Of a stretch of DNA of 64,000 nucleotides, positions 1-11,023 are shown in pieces; within the stretch, counting starts at the first letter, position 1; each line of letters starts with the position of its first letter. The DNA comes from Nymphaea colorata (taxonomy: Eukaryota; Streptophyta; Magnoliopsida; Nymphaeales; Nymphaeaceae): positions 2,108,001 to 2,172,000 of the forward strand of contig NC_045148.1 in NCBI RefSeq assembly GCF_008831285.2, given 5' to 3'. The notes beneath the pieces are model-generated. The model did no database searches. It was not told the DNA's origin and was given only the letters and a program-made list of their open reading frames with translations. A program made the translations under genes and the position numbers.

Positions 1-1405
1 TCAGCAAAGCTGCAAAAATATGGGGCATATCGTACTCTCAAAAACCTGCAAACTGTACATATACATCCAACCTCTGGTCTAGCACAGGTATTAACATTCA
101 CTACCTTTTTTTTTTCCTGTAATCTATTGAAAGTGGAAAAATCGATAGCATGTCTGCCTAGAAACTTAAGCCAATCAATAAAAAGTTTCTCAAATCCATG
201 TATTATAGGAAAAAATTTGATCACTGTTTCTGAAATTTTTGTTCTCTTTTCCTCTTCTAATGGTCAGTGGAAGCCAATGATGGCTGCTAGTCGTAATTTT
301 TCTTTATACGTAAATTATGAAGTCTGGAGAACCTGAGGAAGTCTTTGGGACTGGACTTTACTTTGCAAGAAGTCTCTTTGATCCTTTCTTTTACAGACAA
401 CACACACACACACATTCATGATGTTCTTCTGAAATAATATTCTTTTCAAAACACCTCAATCTTTCCCAAAAAGTGACTAAATTGTATATGTTTGTGATTT
501 ATGCAAACTAATGTTGGTGGAGGAGAGCTCCCCCAGCTTAAGGTGGTTGAAAGCCAGTGTCAACCAGCCCAGACCCATTTGGACTAGTGCAGAAGCTAGC
601 CCTTGATACTTGATAGGATTGAAAGGGATTGGTTGTTTATGAAATAGCTTGGAAGTAGACATGTTAGAACCATCATACGATAAGAAAGGACCGACTGATA
701 ATTTGGAAGTATGGAGTTTTATTTGTTGCCCTAAAGGGAGAATTAGGTTTTTTTTGGAAGTAATGCTGAACTTCTGGAGAGTTGGGTAGTCTTCCTGACA
801 AGTCTATGATTTTCTCCCTGGCTTAAGTGTATCTTTATGTTAGTATCTTAAGCTATAAGTTTAGGAGGTTTCTTAGAATATGAACACATCCAATATGAGC
901 TCCTCAAATATGAGAACATGTGTCTGCTAATTTTAACCATCCAATCAGACACATTTAGGGTAGCTTTTAAAATGTCAACTTACAATCATCTTTTTCAGTT
1001 TGCAATTTCCTTTTGACTGGGAATTATTTTAACGATACTTATAACATGATCAACTGGTAAGATTAGTGCATAGCTAGTGCTTATGTTTGGGAATGCTCAT
1101 GTTCTTAAGGCCATCTTTAGGATAAGATTCTTTTCATGTTATTTTTATATATTTTGCGTAGGAAGGAAACTTGACTATTCGATGTTTTCAGGATATTCCT
1201 AGATGGGTAATTTACACGAATTGGTGCTGACAACGAAAGAGAACATGCGTCAGGTGTGATTGGATTCTAAAGTACGTATCATCGATAATTTCAATTGAGA
1301 AAAGCTTCTGATCAGGACCAACTGAATGCAGGTGACAGAGGTGAAACCTGAATGGCTGGTTGAAATAACTCCACACTACTACCAGTTAAAAATGTTGAAG
1401 ATTGT
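1..1405 (+). pseudogene. DEAH-box splicing helicase (PRP2/DHX16-like), 3' end, frame-broken
   Basis: Three exon pieces match the C-terminal part of the PRP2/DHX16 family of spliceosomal DEAH-box ATPases, which act on the spliceosome before the first splicing step. Piece 1 (1-87) reads in frame, includes YRTLKNLQTVHIHPTSGLAQ and ends at a GTATTA donor. Piece 2 (1192-1253) begins after TTTTCAG with DIPRWVIY, then loses one base before HELVLTTKENMRQ and ends at a GTGTGA donor. Piece 3 (1332 to about 1405) begins after AATGCAG with VTEVKPEWLVEITPHYYQLK, then loses another base where the family continues D/N-VED, and runs into a CT/AC microsatellite. The two one-base deletions argue for a pseudogene; assembly error in a real gene is the alternative. 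The gene is cut by the left window edge, so the helicase core is not visible. Family assignment is from memory of conserved C-terminal motifs. Confidence 0.72.
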
Positions 1406-2279
1406 CAGTCCCTCTCTCTCTCTCTCTCTCTCACCGACACACACACACACAAAACTACTTTGGAAGATCAGATTTTATTCTAGGGGCGTGAAACCCTGAG
1501 GCTAGTACCTTCATTAACCCCGAGGCTAATACCTTCACTCTCAAGGCCTATGGATGTTTAGCCTTTATTAGAGAGTGGTGCTCGTGAAATTTGAACCAGA
1601 TTGCGTTTCTGATAGAGAAAGCGCAAACCCGTTACATCAAGCCTTTGGGCCTCTCTACCTTTCTGTCTCTTTTTGGCGTATGTATGTGCTATTCTCTATC
1701 ATAATTCATTTATTGGTTTTATATTTCTGATACCTTTTTTCTGTCAAGGAATTCAGTTGACAGCTGGAACACGAAAATTGCCACGTGGGAAGGTCTTGTA
1801 GCTTCAGACAGATAGTTTGTCCTCGATGTAAATGTCCTTATCCTATTCTCTAATTTTTGTTTTGGGCTGGCAACAGCCGTATTCTTGCGTTGGTGAGTTC
1901 CTACAGATGGGAGATTCACGAAGCGGTTTCAAATGCTAACTTGTTGGGAAGGCAAGGGCACGCATCTCTCTGTATATTTGCTAAAAGCATGAGCCTGATG
2001 TACAAATTAGAAACGTAACCCAGTAAGATGAAGAAAAAGTATGACTGTTGGTCAATTAATCAATTCATTTTTGTAGAATTGGTGCCATGGTGCTATATAT
2101 TTAACAGTTAACTTTTACTGCTTCTATACGACGGCTCTTGTGCTTATGATTCAGTTTTCTTATATGCAATACATCAGATGCCCTTCGCTTTTTAAATGCT
2201 TCAGTCTAGTTCGTTCCTGCCTTCGTGGTGCTCAACAAGCAACTTACACTGTCTGGTTTAATCTGAAACATCGGTTCAG
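1406..2279. other. No recognised gene; CT/AC microsatellite at left end
   Basis: A (CT)n then (AC)n microsatellite occupies about 1412-1452, directly after the helicase remnant. The rest is AT-rich with no reading frame I recognise. A short Cys-rich frame around 1760-1850 is closed by stops and has no family match that I can name. Confidence 0.5.
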
Positions 2280-2435
2280 CATCTGGATACGAGTCAAATG
2301 TATGAAATCTTCAAGTATATCTTCTCCCTTGATCGGCAGCAGGTCCTCTTATGTATACCTAAAAAGGATCTGTTCTATAAGTTGTACAACTGGTTCCTTG
2401 AGTTCCCAGGAGATACGAGAGAGTGAGGAATGAAG
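2280..2435 (+). other. Exon-like open frame, unrecognised (terminal exon or gene fragment)
   Basis: After a TTCAG acceptor the frame starting at 2280 is open for about 51 codons to a TGA at about 2433. It contains MYEIFKYIFSLDRQQ and KKDLFYKLYNWFLEF. The composition (aromatic and charged residues in helical spacing) looks protein-like rather than random, but I cannot name the family. The sequence just upstream (2130-2270) also has a short frame with a stop inside it, so this may be part of a decayed gene. Low confidence that it is a functional exon. Confidence 0.25.
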
Positions 2436-2837
2436 GGAGAAGAATCAGGTCCAGGCGTCTTGGATGGTCATCACGAATATGAGTGGTTACCAGTAGGTGT
2501 TCTCAACAAAAAATTTCTGAGATGATCCAATCAATGCATTTACAGGTAGCCATGCCACCAATGAAAAGTAAGTTACGTACAGTTATTCTTTAGAACATAT
2601 AGCAAATGCACTTCTTTGCTGTAGCTGATGTTGGCGCATCAGCTAGGGATCATAGAATCCTACTGATGGTTTATCCTAACGAGGTGTAGCCCCAAGTGAC
2701 GTCTGTTGGCATTCATGTTGATGACTGGATTGTGAGAATCTTCACTAAAACACCACCGAATCACGTCTTTCCATCTGAAAATGAGGAGGATGGAGAATAG
2801 AAAATAGAAGAAAGCAATGAAGGTAAGAGAACAGTCG

Positions 2838-2901
2838 GCCAATACAGCCACATGATACTTGATCTCTATGCCAATACAGCCACATGATACTTGATCTCTA
2901 T
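2838..2901. repeat. Exact tandem duplication, 32-bp unit
   Basis: A 32-bp unit beginning GCCAATACAGCC and ending GATCTCTAT is present twice head to tail (2838-2869 and 2870-2901) without mismatch. This points to a recent local duplication such as replication slippage. Confidence 0.9.
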
Positions 2902-4080
2902 TATTAAAACATGAACCTAATTAGGTTACAACAAAAAGATGAATAAAACATGAAGTAATTACAATAGATGCCACCACTTAGGCTTGAAGACATAAAAACA
3001 AAGTGGATCAGGTCTAAACAGACCTGATCCAGACCCGATCCCCTTACACTTAACAGACTTACCATGGATGGCGTAGGAAAGTCTTGTTGGAAGCTTCAGG
3101 TTGTCTAAGTGAGGAGGCACAACGCAAAAGGTGAAATGCGGCACTGCTTTCATACATATGTTCGCGATATCTTGTTAACTTTTGTTGTTCGGATGTTTCA
3201 AATGTCTTCTATTAAGATGGAAATACAAATGCTCTTTGCAATACACGGAAGGCAGCCTAACCTCCCGGCGGCTGCATCGGAATATCGGAATACGAATACA
3301 ATGGATAGCAAATTCTGTTATGCATTTGGCAAGTAGAATAATCTGTACATTTTTCTTCGTGTGGTCCAAGGGGTTTGGTTTTGCTCATGATCATTCCTGA
3401 TGGTCACTTGTGTCCGCAACGTGTGTGACTTTTGTTGTGTCGTCTTTACCAGCTTGGACCAATGATATATTCTGATGCACGAAAAGAGCCAAATTCCATT
3501 ACTTAGAAAGAACAAAATTATTGCCATTCATTGTCACATGCTGAACAGATGCCAGCAGCTCAGCCTCATATCTTGGGGTTTCCAATTCTTTCTAACATCA
3601 GAAACGTCTTTGGACCTTCAAGCTACGTCATCAAAGAATTGCAGGCCATGGAAACGTCTTTGGACCCAGAAGCCAATAAGCTAGTGCTATTTTGAAGGTA
3701 TGCAAAAGTAATTCTATAGTGGCATCTCCCTTGTATATATATTGTTCATAGAATACGAGTGTCAGAAGTATGTGTGCTTACCTGAAAGTGATATCTCAAA
3801 CTATCTGACCATTTAGATTGGACAATCATAAATACGGGTAACTCAAAGGAAGCGGTTAACTATTATAATCTGTACTCTTACATGAGCCGCCATTTAGAGA
3901 AAAAGAGAGAGCCATTTAGAGAGGGAGAAAGAGAAACAAAGAGCCGATAAAATGGAAATATATAACAAAATTTGAGAACAAGAAATCCCCTAAGTACAAA
4001 AAAGAGAGAGAGAGGGGGTGGGGACTAACAATCACAACACCTGTCACTTGAGCCGTGTAATGCAACCCCGCAGGCCAACT

Positions 4081-4126
4081 CTAAACACTATCTAGAGGGT
4101 AATCTAAACACTATCTAGAGGGTAAT
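4081..4126. repeat. Exact tandem duplication, 23-bp unit
   Basis: The unit CTAAACACTATCTAGAGGG plus TAAT occurs twice in direct succession (4081-4103, 4104-4126). Confidence 0.88.
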
Positions 4127-4213
4127 GCTCATGGAAATCGCACCTGAGATGCAGTGTTCACACGCTGCAAGCCTCTGACCAGGCTTGCAACATGAGAGAA
4201 GGAAGGGTTTGTC

Positions 4214-4609
4214 ATGGGCGATATAAAGTCAAGGAGGAATTCTTTGTCAACTATTCTGTCAACTAAAGGTATACAGAAAATGGCCAAAGATTGGTTGAGG
4301 AGTGGAAACTTAGACAGGATAAGACTTGAAGATCTTTCAATTGCTGGTGGTTTCGACTTTCCAAGAGAGGCTGTTCCTAAACTACCTTCCCAGGAACTGT
4401 GGAGAGAGAGAACCACAAGGCACTTAAGTTATGCCGAAGCAAGTCTCAGTCAACAACGGGGATCGTTGGAAAGGAGTGAAGGTGGAGCGCAAAAGCTTAA
4501 CAAGACTTGTGAAAATTGGACTCTTCACTCGCCAATCAGTTGGTGTCAAACGCGTGATCTACACAATCTTTGGAGTTCCCATATAACCATTACAAACACA
4601 TTTCTATGA
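4214..4609 (+). other. Unrecognised 131-codon ORF
   Basis: An ATG-initiated frame of 131 codons. The first 60 residues (MGDIKSRRNSLSTILSTKG, then MAKDWLRSGNLDRIRLEDL) are mixed charged and hydrophobic and look protein-like; the second half is low in hydrophobic pattern and may be chance. No domain, signal peptide or membrane segment is evident, and no exon partner was found. It may be a captured gene fragment or a chance ORF. Confidence 0.2.
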
Positions 4610-5727
4610 TTTTTTTTTTTCATGAACATCAACACGCGTGTTTTAGTTATATAACAAAAACATGCTTAAGTTTGAGTTGGATTCCTTCATTTAACTAACT
4701 GCCTGAATCAAACATAATCTAGGCAATTAAAATGAAAAGCTCAAAAAACAAATATTTTATGGGAAAATATTGAGTTTATAGATAATTAATTATATTCTTT
4801 TTTCTCTTTACGTTTACCAAAATGGGCAAAGCTAAGTTAACCTTCAAGAAGTGAACCCTTCCTCACACAATGATCAATTGCAGGGAACCGGTCCAACCAA
4901 GAATGGACCCGTTTCCATTAAGGAGTAGGAACGGTTTATCTGCCGTAGCTAAAAATAATATCTGTTGCAGTGCTTCATGAGTTCTGCCAACGGCCATATC
5001 GAGTGTTTGTCGCTTGCCGAATTAATACCTGAACACATATTTCCTCGACTGAGTACAACTTATGTACCCAGCAATGTTACCACATTCTGCCACTTTACCT
5101 AATAATTTTCCGTTCACTTAATCACGTTTAGCTTTCCACACAACTCCGGCAGATCAAAGTAGTCCTTATCAGCTAAAACGAGAGTTTCAAATAAAAAGGT
5201 CGAAAATTTAGAAAAGATTTGGCACTTTGAAATTTTCATAAAATTATAATGATGAAACAAGTGTAGAGAAAACATAAAATTTTGTTAAATAATAATGACC
5301 ATATATACATAAAATAACAGTGGCCTTTTATATAAGTTTTCTGGTGCATTACTTGCTTGTTAGCTTCAGATCTTAAAGACAAGGTTTAACAAATGGTGGA
5401 TCTTTGATGTAAGAATGTCAAATCCGCAGAATGGGTAAAAGCATTAGTAGAGCTATAGTGGTCGACACCAACACATCAAAAACTATATTGTGACGAAGCT
5501 AAACCTTGGTAGTCCTTAACATGCGATGTCCATACCAGTCTCGACTTGATGACTCAGGTGCCCTTCAACTGAAAAATTATAACTTTGCTGCTCAATGAAA
5601 TCCATCGAGTTAAGATTAGAGAGGGTTGAATTCCACACCTCTATAGTGGGAAGTTCTTAGCCATGACCAAGAGTTTTTTTCTTTCTTTCTTTAATATATA
5701 TATATATATATATATTCATTCCATGTT

Positions 5728-5940
5728 CAAGTGTAAAACTGGTGCATTCGCCGTGGCCGCCGTCGCTTTTCTAACTTATAACAGTCGGATCATGTAGGTT
5801 GTTTTATGCGGGTTCGAGATCTATATATATAGTTGATTTCCATATATAAACAAGTGTAAAACTGGTGTAATGGCCGTGGCCGCCGCTGCCTTTCTTACGT
5901 ATGTCAATCAGATCCTGTGGATTTCTTATGCGGGTTGAAG
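5728..5940. repeat. Diverged direct duplication, about 90-bp unit, 123-bp period
   Basis: A segment starting CAAGTGTAAAACTGGTG, containing a GC-rich GCCGTGGCCGCCG core and ending TTATGCGGGTT, occurs at about 5728-5818 and again at about 5851-5937 with scattered substitutions. The GC-rich core stands out from AT-rich surroundings. The first copy is preceded by a (TA)n run. Origin not identified. Confidence 0.75.
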
Positions 5941-6911
5941 AACCGACATGCTGCAGAAGATGACATGAAGAGCCAACAACCAGCAGAAGAATGAGACCAC
6001 ATGAGCCAGCAGGAGGGGCAGGCCGGCCCCCTTGACAAAATGTATATTGTGCCTGTTTAAGTACATGACTGAGATATCTCAACGAATTAGATCGGCTTGT
6101 TCCGCATGGCGCCAAGAGGAAAACTGATCAACTTACAGAAGTTCAGTTTTGGTTCAAGATTTGACCAAGAAATCACGTCTCCTATATTAACCTTTCTGTA
6201 GAAAGGAGGCATAAAATCAGCAAAACAGCAACCATGTTTGACTGGTACTTGAAATTGATGTCAGTTTTGCTTCAAGATCCTGATTCAAACTTAAGCAGCT
6301 TGAATAGACACATAGACACACATTCACATCCTGTCATGCCATATCTTCATATGTTTACATAACTAGGCTTCCGTTTGCAGTACAAACGGGTAGTGCCCAC
6401 ATAAATTAAACTGACAACCATGTTCTCACCGGCCCGTTAGCCTGACCAGCTACACTGCTCCCCTCAGGGCTGGCCGGGGCACATCCTGAATTTTGCTTTA
6501 GGAGGCAGGCGAGCCCTGTGGTCTTGTCCTTGGATTATTATTTTTATAAATATTTTTGACAATAATAACTAATAAAATTAAACTAGAAAATATTCAATTT
6601 ATACCTGGTAATATCGTCAATGAGATACCTCTTAATTAAAACCCTAGGCCTAATGAACCACCAAGTCCTAGAGGACAACAATATGAGATGGTTCAGCATT
6701 AATAGTGGGATTAGTAGTTAATAATTTCGGAGTCTTCAACTTTCACTTTCCCATCTTACCTCAACCGCAGCAGTAGATCTGCATCCTTAATATTCTTATT
6801 ACATAAACCTCACATTAGCATAGATTTAAGTTGTTTGTGAACCTTTTACCTTTTAAATCACTTGCAAAGCGTATTTACATGTTGGAATAACATGAATTGG
6901 TTAATTTCTAA

Positions 6912-7091
6912 GCAGTGATGGAGCCACGTATTCACTGATGTGCGCAGTTGCTCACAACAGCCTCAAATTTTTTCTTTATTTGCATGCAAGTGTCTTCAAA
7001 TATTTGTTTATTTACATGTTCTGGTGTGACTTAAGGAATGAAAATTCCTGAAATAGCACCCCTTGGCCAAAAATTTCTGACTCTACTACTC
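6912..7091. mobile_element. MITE with 7-bp target-site duplication (family 'AGYGGCRGAGCCA')
   Basis: A 180-bp element begins GCAGTGATGGAGCCACG and ends GACTCTACTACTC. It is flanked by a perfect TTTCTAA duplication (6905-6911 and 7092-7098). The start resembles the ends of similar pieces at 10.87, 15.02, 21.26 and 22.30 kb. No coding capacity. The terminal inverted repeats are imperfect (left GCAGTGATGGAGCC; right, reversed, GAGTAGTAGAGTC). Superfamily not assigned; 7-8 bp duplications would fit hAT-like elements. Confidence 0.6.
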
Positions 7092-9827
7092 TTTCTAACT
7101 AAAGAGATCTATTTGGTGCACATGAAAATACACACACACACACAAACTCACACGTGCACTTAGCCCTAAATAAGTAATCAAAACTAAACAAAGACAACTC
7201 TTTATCTTTGTTTTCATCTATTACCTGTACCTTGTAAAGGATTTCATGAAGAAAGAGACATAGTTTTTTTTTTTTTCTTACCAGTATTGAGTTATTAAGA
7301 TTTAATAACCCTGTACTACTTTTTTTTTTCATTTTTCAATTAGATATCTATATTGTATTATATTTCCATGTATAACCCATTAATCCAAGGGTCAAACTGG
7401 GTTATGTCCCTTCAAGAAAGCAAATTTATATATATATGAAAAATCAAACGTGCACTGTTCCATGGCCTGAGAGCAAATCTCAAAGATTGTTGGCCGTGAA
7501 AATCTAAGGATATGATTACCTTCATGAAAATAAGCTCGTCCGCATTTGTGAGTGTCAACAACGGAAACAAAGTCCTACAAGTTTAGTAACTTGTTTCCCT
7601 TCCTCCAGTGAGAAAATGACAGTACATGAGACAAAGATTGGAATTCATTTTGATATGGCATCTGATTCAAAGTCACGAAGGTCCTACCAGTTGACAAGGC
7701 AGCATTCCTACTTGGTATCACCCTTGAAAATGTGTTTGAGACTTCCTCTTTCATGACTTTGACATCGAGTAGAATTAATAGTGGGGGAATTTTCACTAGG
7801 GCTGATTTCATGTGCCTTTTATGAGTATAAAAATACCGTCGGTGACGTGTTGGCGTTGTGTAACCATCTAAGTCCATTTTGATCTCCTTCAAGAAAGTGG
7901 TTATTTTTCCCCGGTGTTTGAAACTATTGAGAGGATAATTTTTCCAAAGCCAGAATTCCGATATGCAAGTTGAAGTATACAGACCTAATACCCTGGAAAG
8001 ACAAAGAAAAGGGCAGGGGTTTTGGCTCTCTTGTTGGACAACAGACAAGCTAGAAGTAGGCAGAATCGATAAACTGCAGTATTGAGCTCTTAAAACGCCC
8101 GCTTCGTTTTAAAGATACTTTTAGAATGATTTTTCTCGCGTAGAACAGACAAAACAATGATGTCCAAATTTCTTGCTTCTGGTTCAAAGGATCACCAATT
8201 CACCTACCTTTTCTCTTCCTTCTTTCCTTCGGAATTTTCTCTCTGAACTGGATTCTGAGGCAATATGAATATAGTTGGTTGGGTGAATGCTCCTTTGTAG
8301 GCCAACATCGATCCATGCAATACGGGAAGACACATATGGATGACTAGCATTTTCTTGCTGCTCATGAGTAACATGCATATTTCTCCAAGTTCAGATTGTT
8401 CACATGAAATTCATGATGAAATTTATAAGGTTCAAAGATGTGATTGTTTGGGCAAAGTCGACAACTAATAAATTCTATCCAAAATAATGTGCATCCAATT
8501 TTCTTTTAGATCAGATGCTTAAATTACGTGATCGAGAGCCATATTACCAATGTTGAGATGATTCATTGAAGCATGTTGGGCAGCTCTAATTTATTTGTTA
8601 TGCCTTGATAATCTGCCATAATGTGAAAAAAATTGAGCCCCACCATCACAATATCTGGATAGCAATTCAGAGCAGTCCATGGACATAGCAGTGAAAGCCT
8701 GCAGAGATTGAAATTGATCTTAACCATTATGCCATCTGAGAACGGCACCATAAAAATCAAAGGAAATAGCAGGACACGGTAGAGACTTGCTACAAGGTCT
8801 TCAACTGAGACCGCTCGAGTGCCCCCACTTAATTAAAGCTTTCATAACCATTAGATAGTTAATCCATTCATCTTTATACACACACATATACACACACACA
8901 CACTGTGGTTGGGTAGTTTTTTGTTTTGTGTCACTAAAAGCCATCACAAAAAGATGCATTACTTGTCAGTCACACACTCACACACACACATATATATATA
9001 TACACACACTCACACACACACACATATATATATATATACACTACACACACACATTCATCAAACTCAGTTTTGATCATTACTCAAACACACGTTAAGCGGT
9101 GTTTTGCCTCCAAAATGGCTTTTGAGGTTATCATCTGAGTACGCTTTTAAGGGGGTGTTTGATGATGTGCAATTTTGATTCAAGAACAAAAAGATCACAA
9201 TTGTAATTCCTCCTCAAACTGGATGGAATCAAATTTCATGTTTCATTTTTTTAATTCTGAAAACAAACTCTCTTATCTGTTTAATAATTTCAATTTCTTA
9301 AAAATTGATCATTTTGATTTTAAAATGTCATGATTCTGGATATAATGCTTCCTAAAACCCTTCAAAAACGTCGTTTGACTATAAGATATACACACCTATC
9401 CATGCATTCATCTCCGTTTTTCTAAAGCAGAGTCGTCTTCTTCCTTAAACGTACACACAGCCTTTCGTGTTTGCCTAGCTCTTCTCATCATAGATATATA
9501 TATATGAAAACATGTAGGTACCAGTCATTTCATTTGTTGATATCAAAGAGATTAGATGGTGGAAATTAAGTTGCAAATACGAAAATCAGGTTGTTTTTTC
9601 ACAACCCTTACTAGTTTCGATGGAAATCATTTGAGCTGTCCATATCAAAGAAACCAAATAGCAGAGATTAAGTTGCAAATATGAAAATTAAACTGTTTTT
9701 TCATAAATCCGAAATATCCTGCCTCCATTTGACTTAATTGGATGGGCTAGTGCTGCATAAACTGTTTTTTCATAAAAGTAATGTAATGATGGAGGCATGG
9801 AAGAGGAGGTAGAAAATGACAATTGGT

Positions 9828-9831
<4 letters not shown>

Positions 9832-9896
<65 letters not shown>
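9832..9896. repeat. Compound microsatellite (TC)n(TA)n
   Basis: About 28 bp of TC repeat run directly into about 40 bp of TA repeat. The same order (CT block, then TA or AC block) recurs at many places in the window. Confidence 0.95.
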
Positions 9897-9899
<3 letters not shown>

Positions 9900-10866
9900 G
9901 GTTGGTGCGAGTTGTAGTTCTGTACAAAATATTATGAAACCATACAGTTGTATGGCATTCAGATAATTAACTGTCAAGTAGATCACATGCACGGGGTTCA
10001 CTCTGCAAACTTGTACTAAACAAAGCAGACCCGCGTTGCGTTGGTCCTTTGACGTCTTCTGCATAAGATCTCATTTTGTTATAAAATATTGGGAACTGGG
10101 TCTAAAAAAGATCTCATTTTAATATAAATTTTCAAGAATCTTGCGGATTTAGCGAAATCCCATTTGGATATTCTATTAGCAAACTCAAAGATATGCACGT
10201 AAGTTGTAGCCCCGGACGGCATCAGTCGTAGGCCTTGCTTGAACGCGCTGGAACGCCGCGTTCTTAGAGCTCGGCGGTCAGTGCACGGGGCCCACGTCCC
10301 ACTCGAACGGTGGACGGGGAATGCGACGTTCCGGTTTTGGCATCATTTGGTGTTCCGCTGTTTCACTCCTCGTGGAAGGCGAGGGCGTCCTTCCTCTTGC
10401 ATGCAAACAGGTACCGGGACGGTTTGCTGCGCTGTTTCCGGAACGCCAGGGAAAACACATCCTACTTCTAGCGTTTCTCCCAAACACATCAAAACAGTGG
10501 AATCCATTTCTAAGCATTTTTCTTTGATTAAATCTTTTGAAAATTTTGGAGTCATTTAATTGTAGTTTTATAAATCTACTCAAAAAATTGATGCAGATTC
10601 ATGACACCTTATAACAATGTATTATTATTGTCAAACGACCCCTTATAAGTATATAAGAATATGTTTTAGGAGATACTCGTTTTTAATTGTGTTTTTAAAT
10701 AAAGATGTAAGACACTTCAAACTAATATTAAGTTTTCCCCTCATCACATAAGGGTATTCCAGTCTTTTCAGCTCCAAACACGTATTCTCATGTTTTGACG
10801 CCCAAATATAACTATTTTTTAACTTGAAGGATTGAATTGAAAATTTCTATGTAACAAGAAAAAGCC

Positions 10867-11023
10867 AATAGCGGAGCTAGAAAGTTTGGGTTGAGATGCA
10901 CTAAATTAATAATTTAATATTCTTAGGGATAACAATATGTACAAAATGCAAATTGTTGAAACCATCTATATATATAATAATGAAATTTGCCCACACCAGC
11001 CCATATGTAGCTCCTCCGCCACT
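10867..11023. mobile_element. Diverged copy of the 'AGYGGCRGAGCCA' MITE-like family
   Basis: The left end AATAGCGGAGCTAG is the inverse of the right end TAGCTCCTCCGCCACT, giving an imperfect terminal inverted repeat around a 157-bp AT-rich, non-coding interior. Similar ends occur at 6.91 and 22.30 kb. No clear target duplication was found for this copy. Confidence 0.45.

Larger units (their letters stand above)
2436..10199. other. Gene-poor, AT-rich stretch with small repeats and element remnants
   Basis: No gene is recognised here. Contents seen: short tandem duplications near 2.84 and 4.08 kb, an unassigned plus-strand ORF at 4214-4609, a diverged 90-bp direct duplication near 5.73-5.94 kb, a MITE at 6.91-7.09 kb, and CA/TA microsatellites near 8.88-9.05 and 9.83-9.90 kb. 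A minus-strand ORF of 157 codons at 7575-8048 has no family signature I recognise and no visible gene context. Confidence 0.5.

Noticed and set aside
4165-4195. Inverted repeat GCAAGCCT...AGGCTTGC
   Set aside because: An 8-bp stem with a 6-base loop is too short to mean more than chance; no known microRNA sequence was recognised near it.
7575-8048. 157-codon minus-strand ORF
   Set aside because: Long, but no motif, no gene context and irregular composition; kept only as a mention.
9147-10645. Possible element bounded by GGTGTTTGATGAT and GTCAAACGACCCC
   Set aside because: The termini match only loosely, and a third similar motif at 9366 lies in direct orientation; boundaries cannot be supported.
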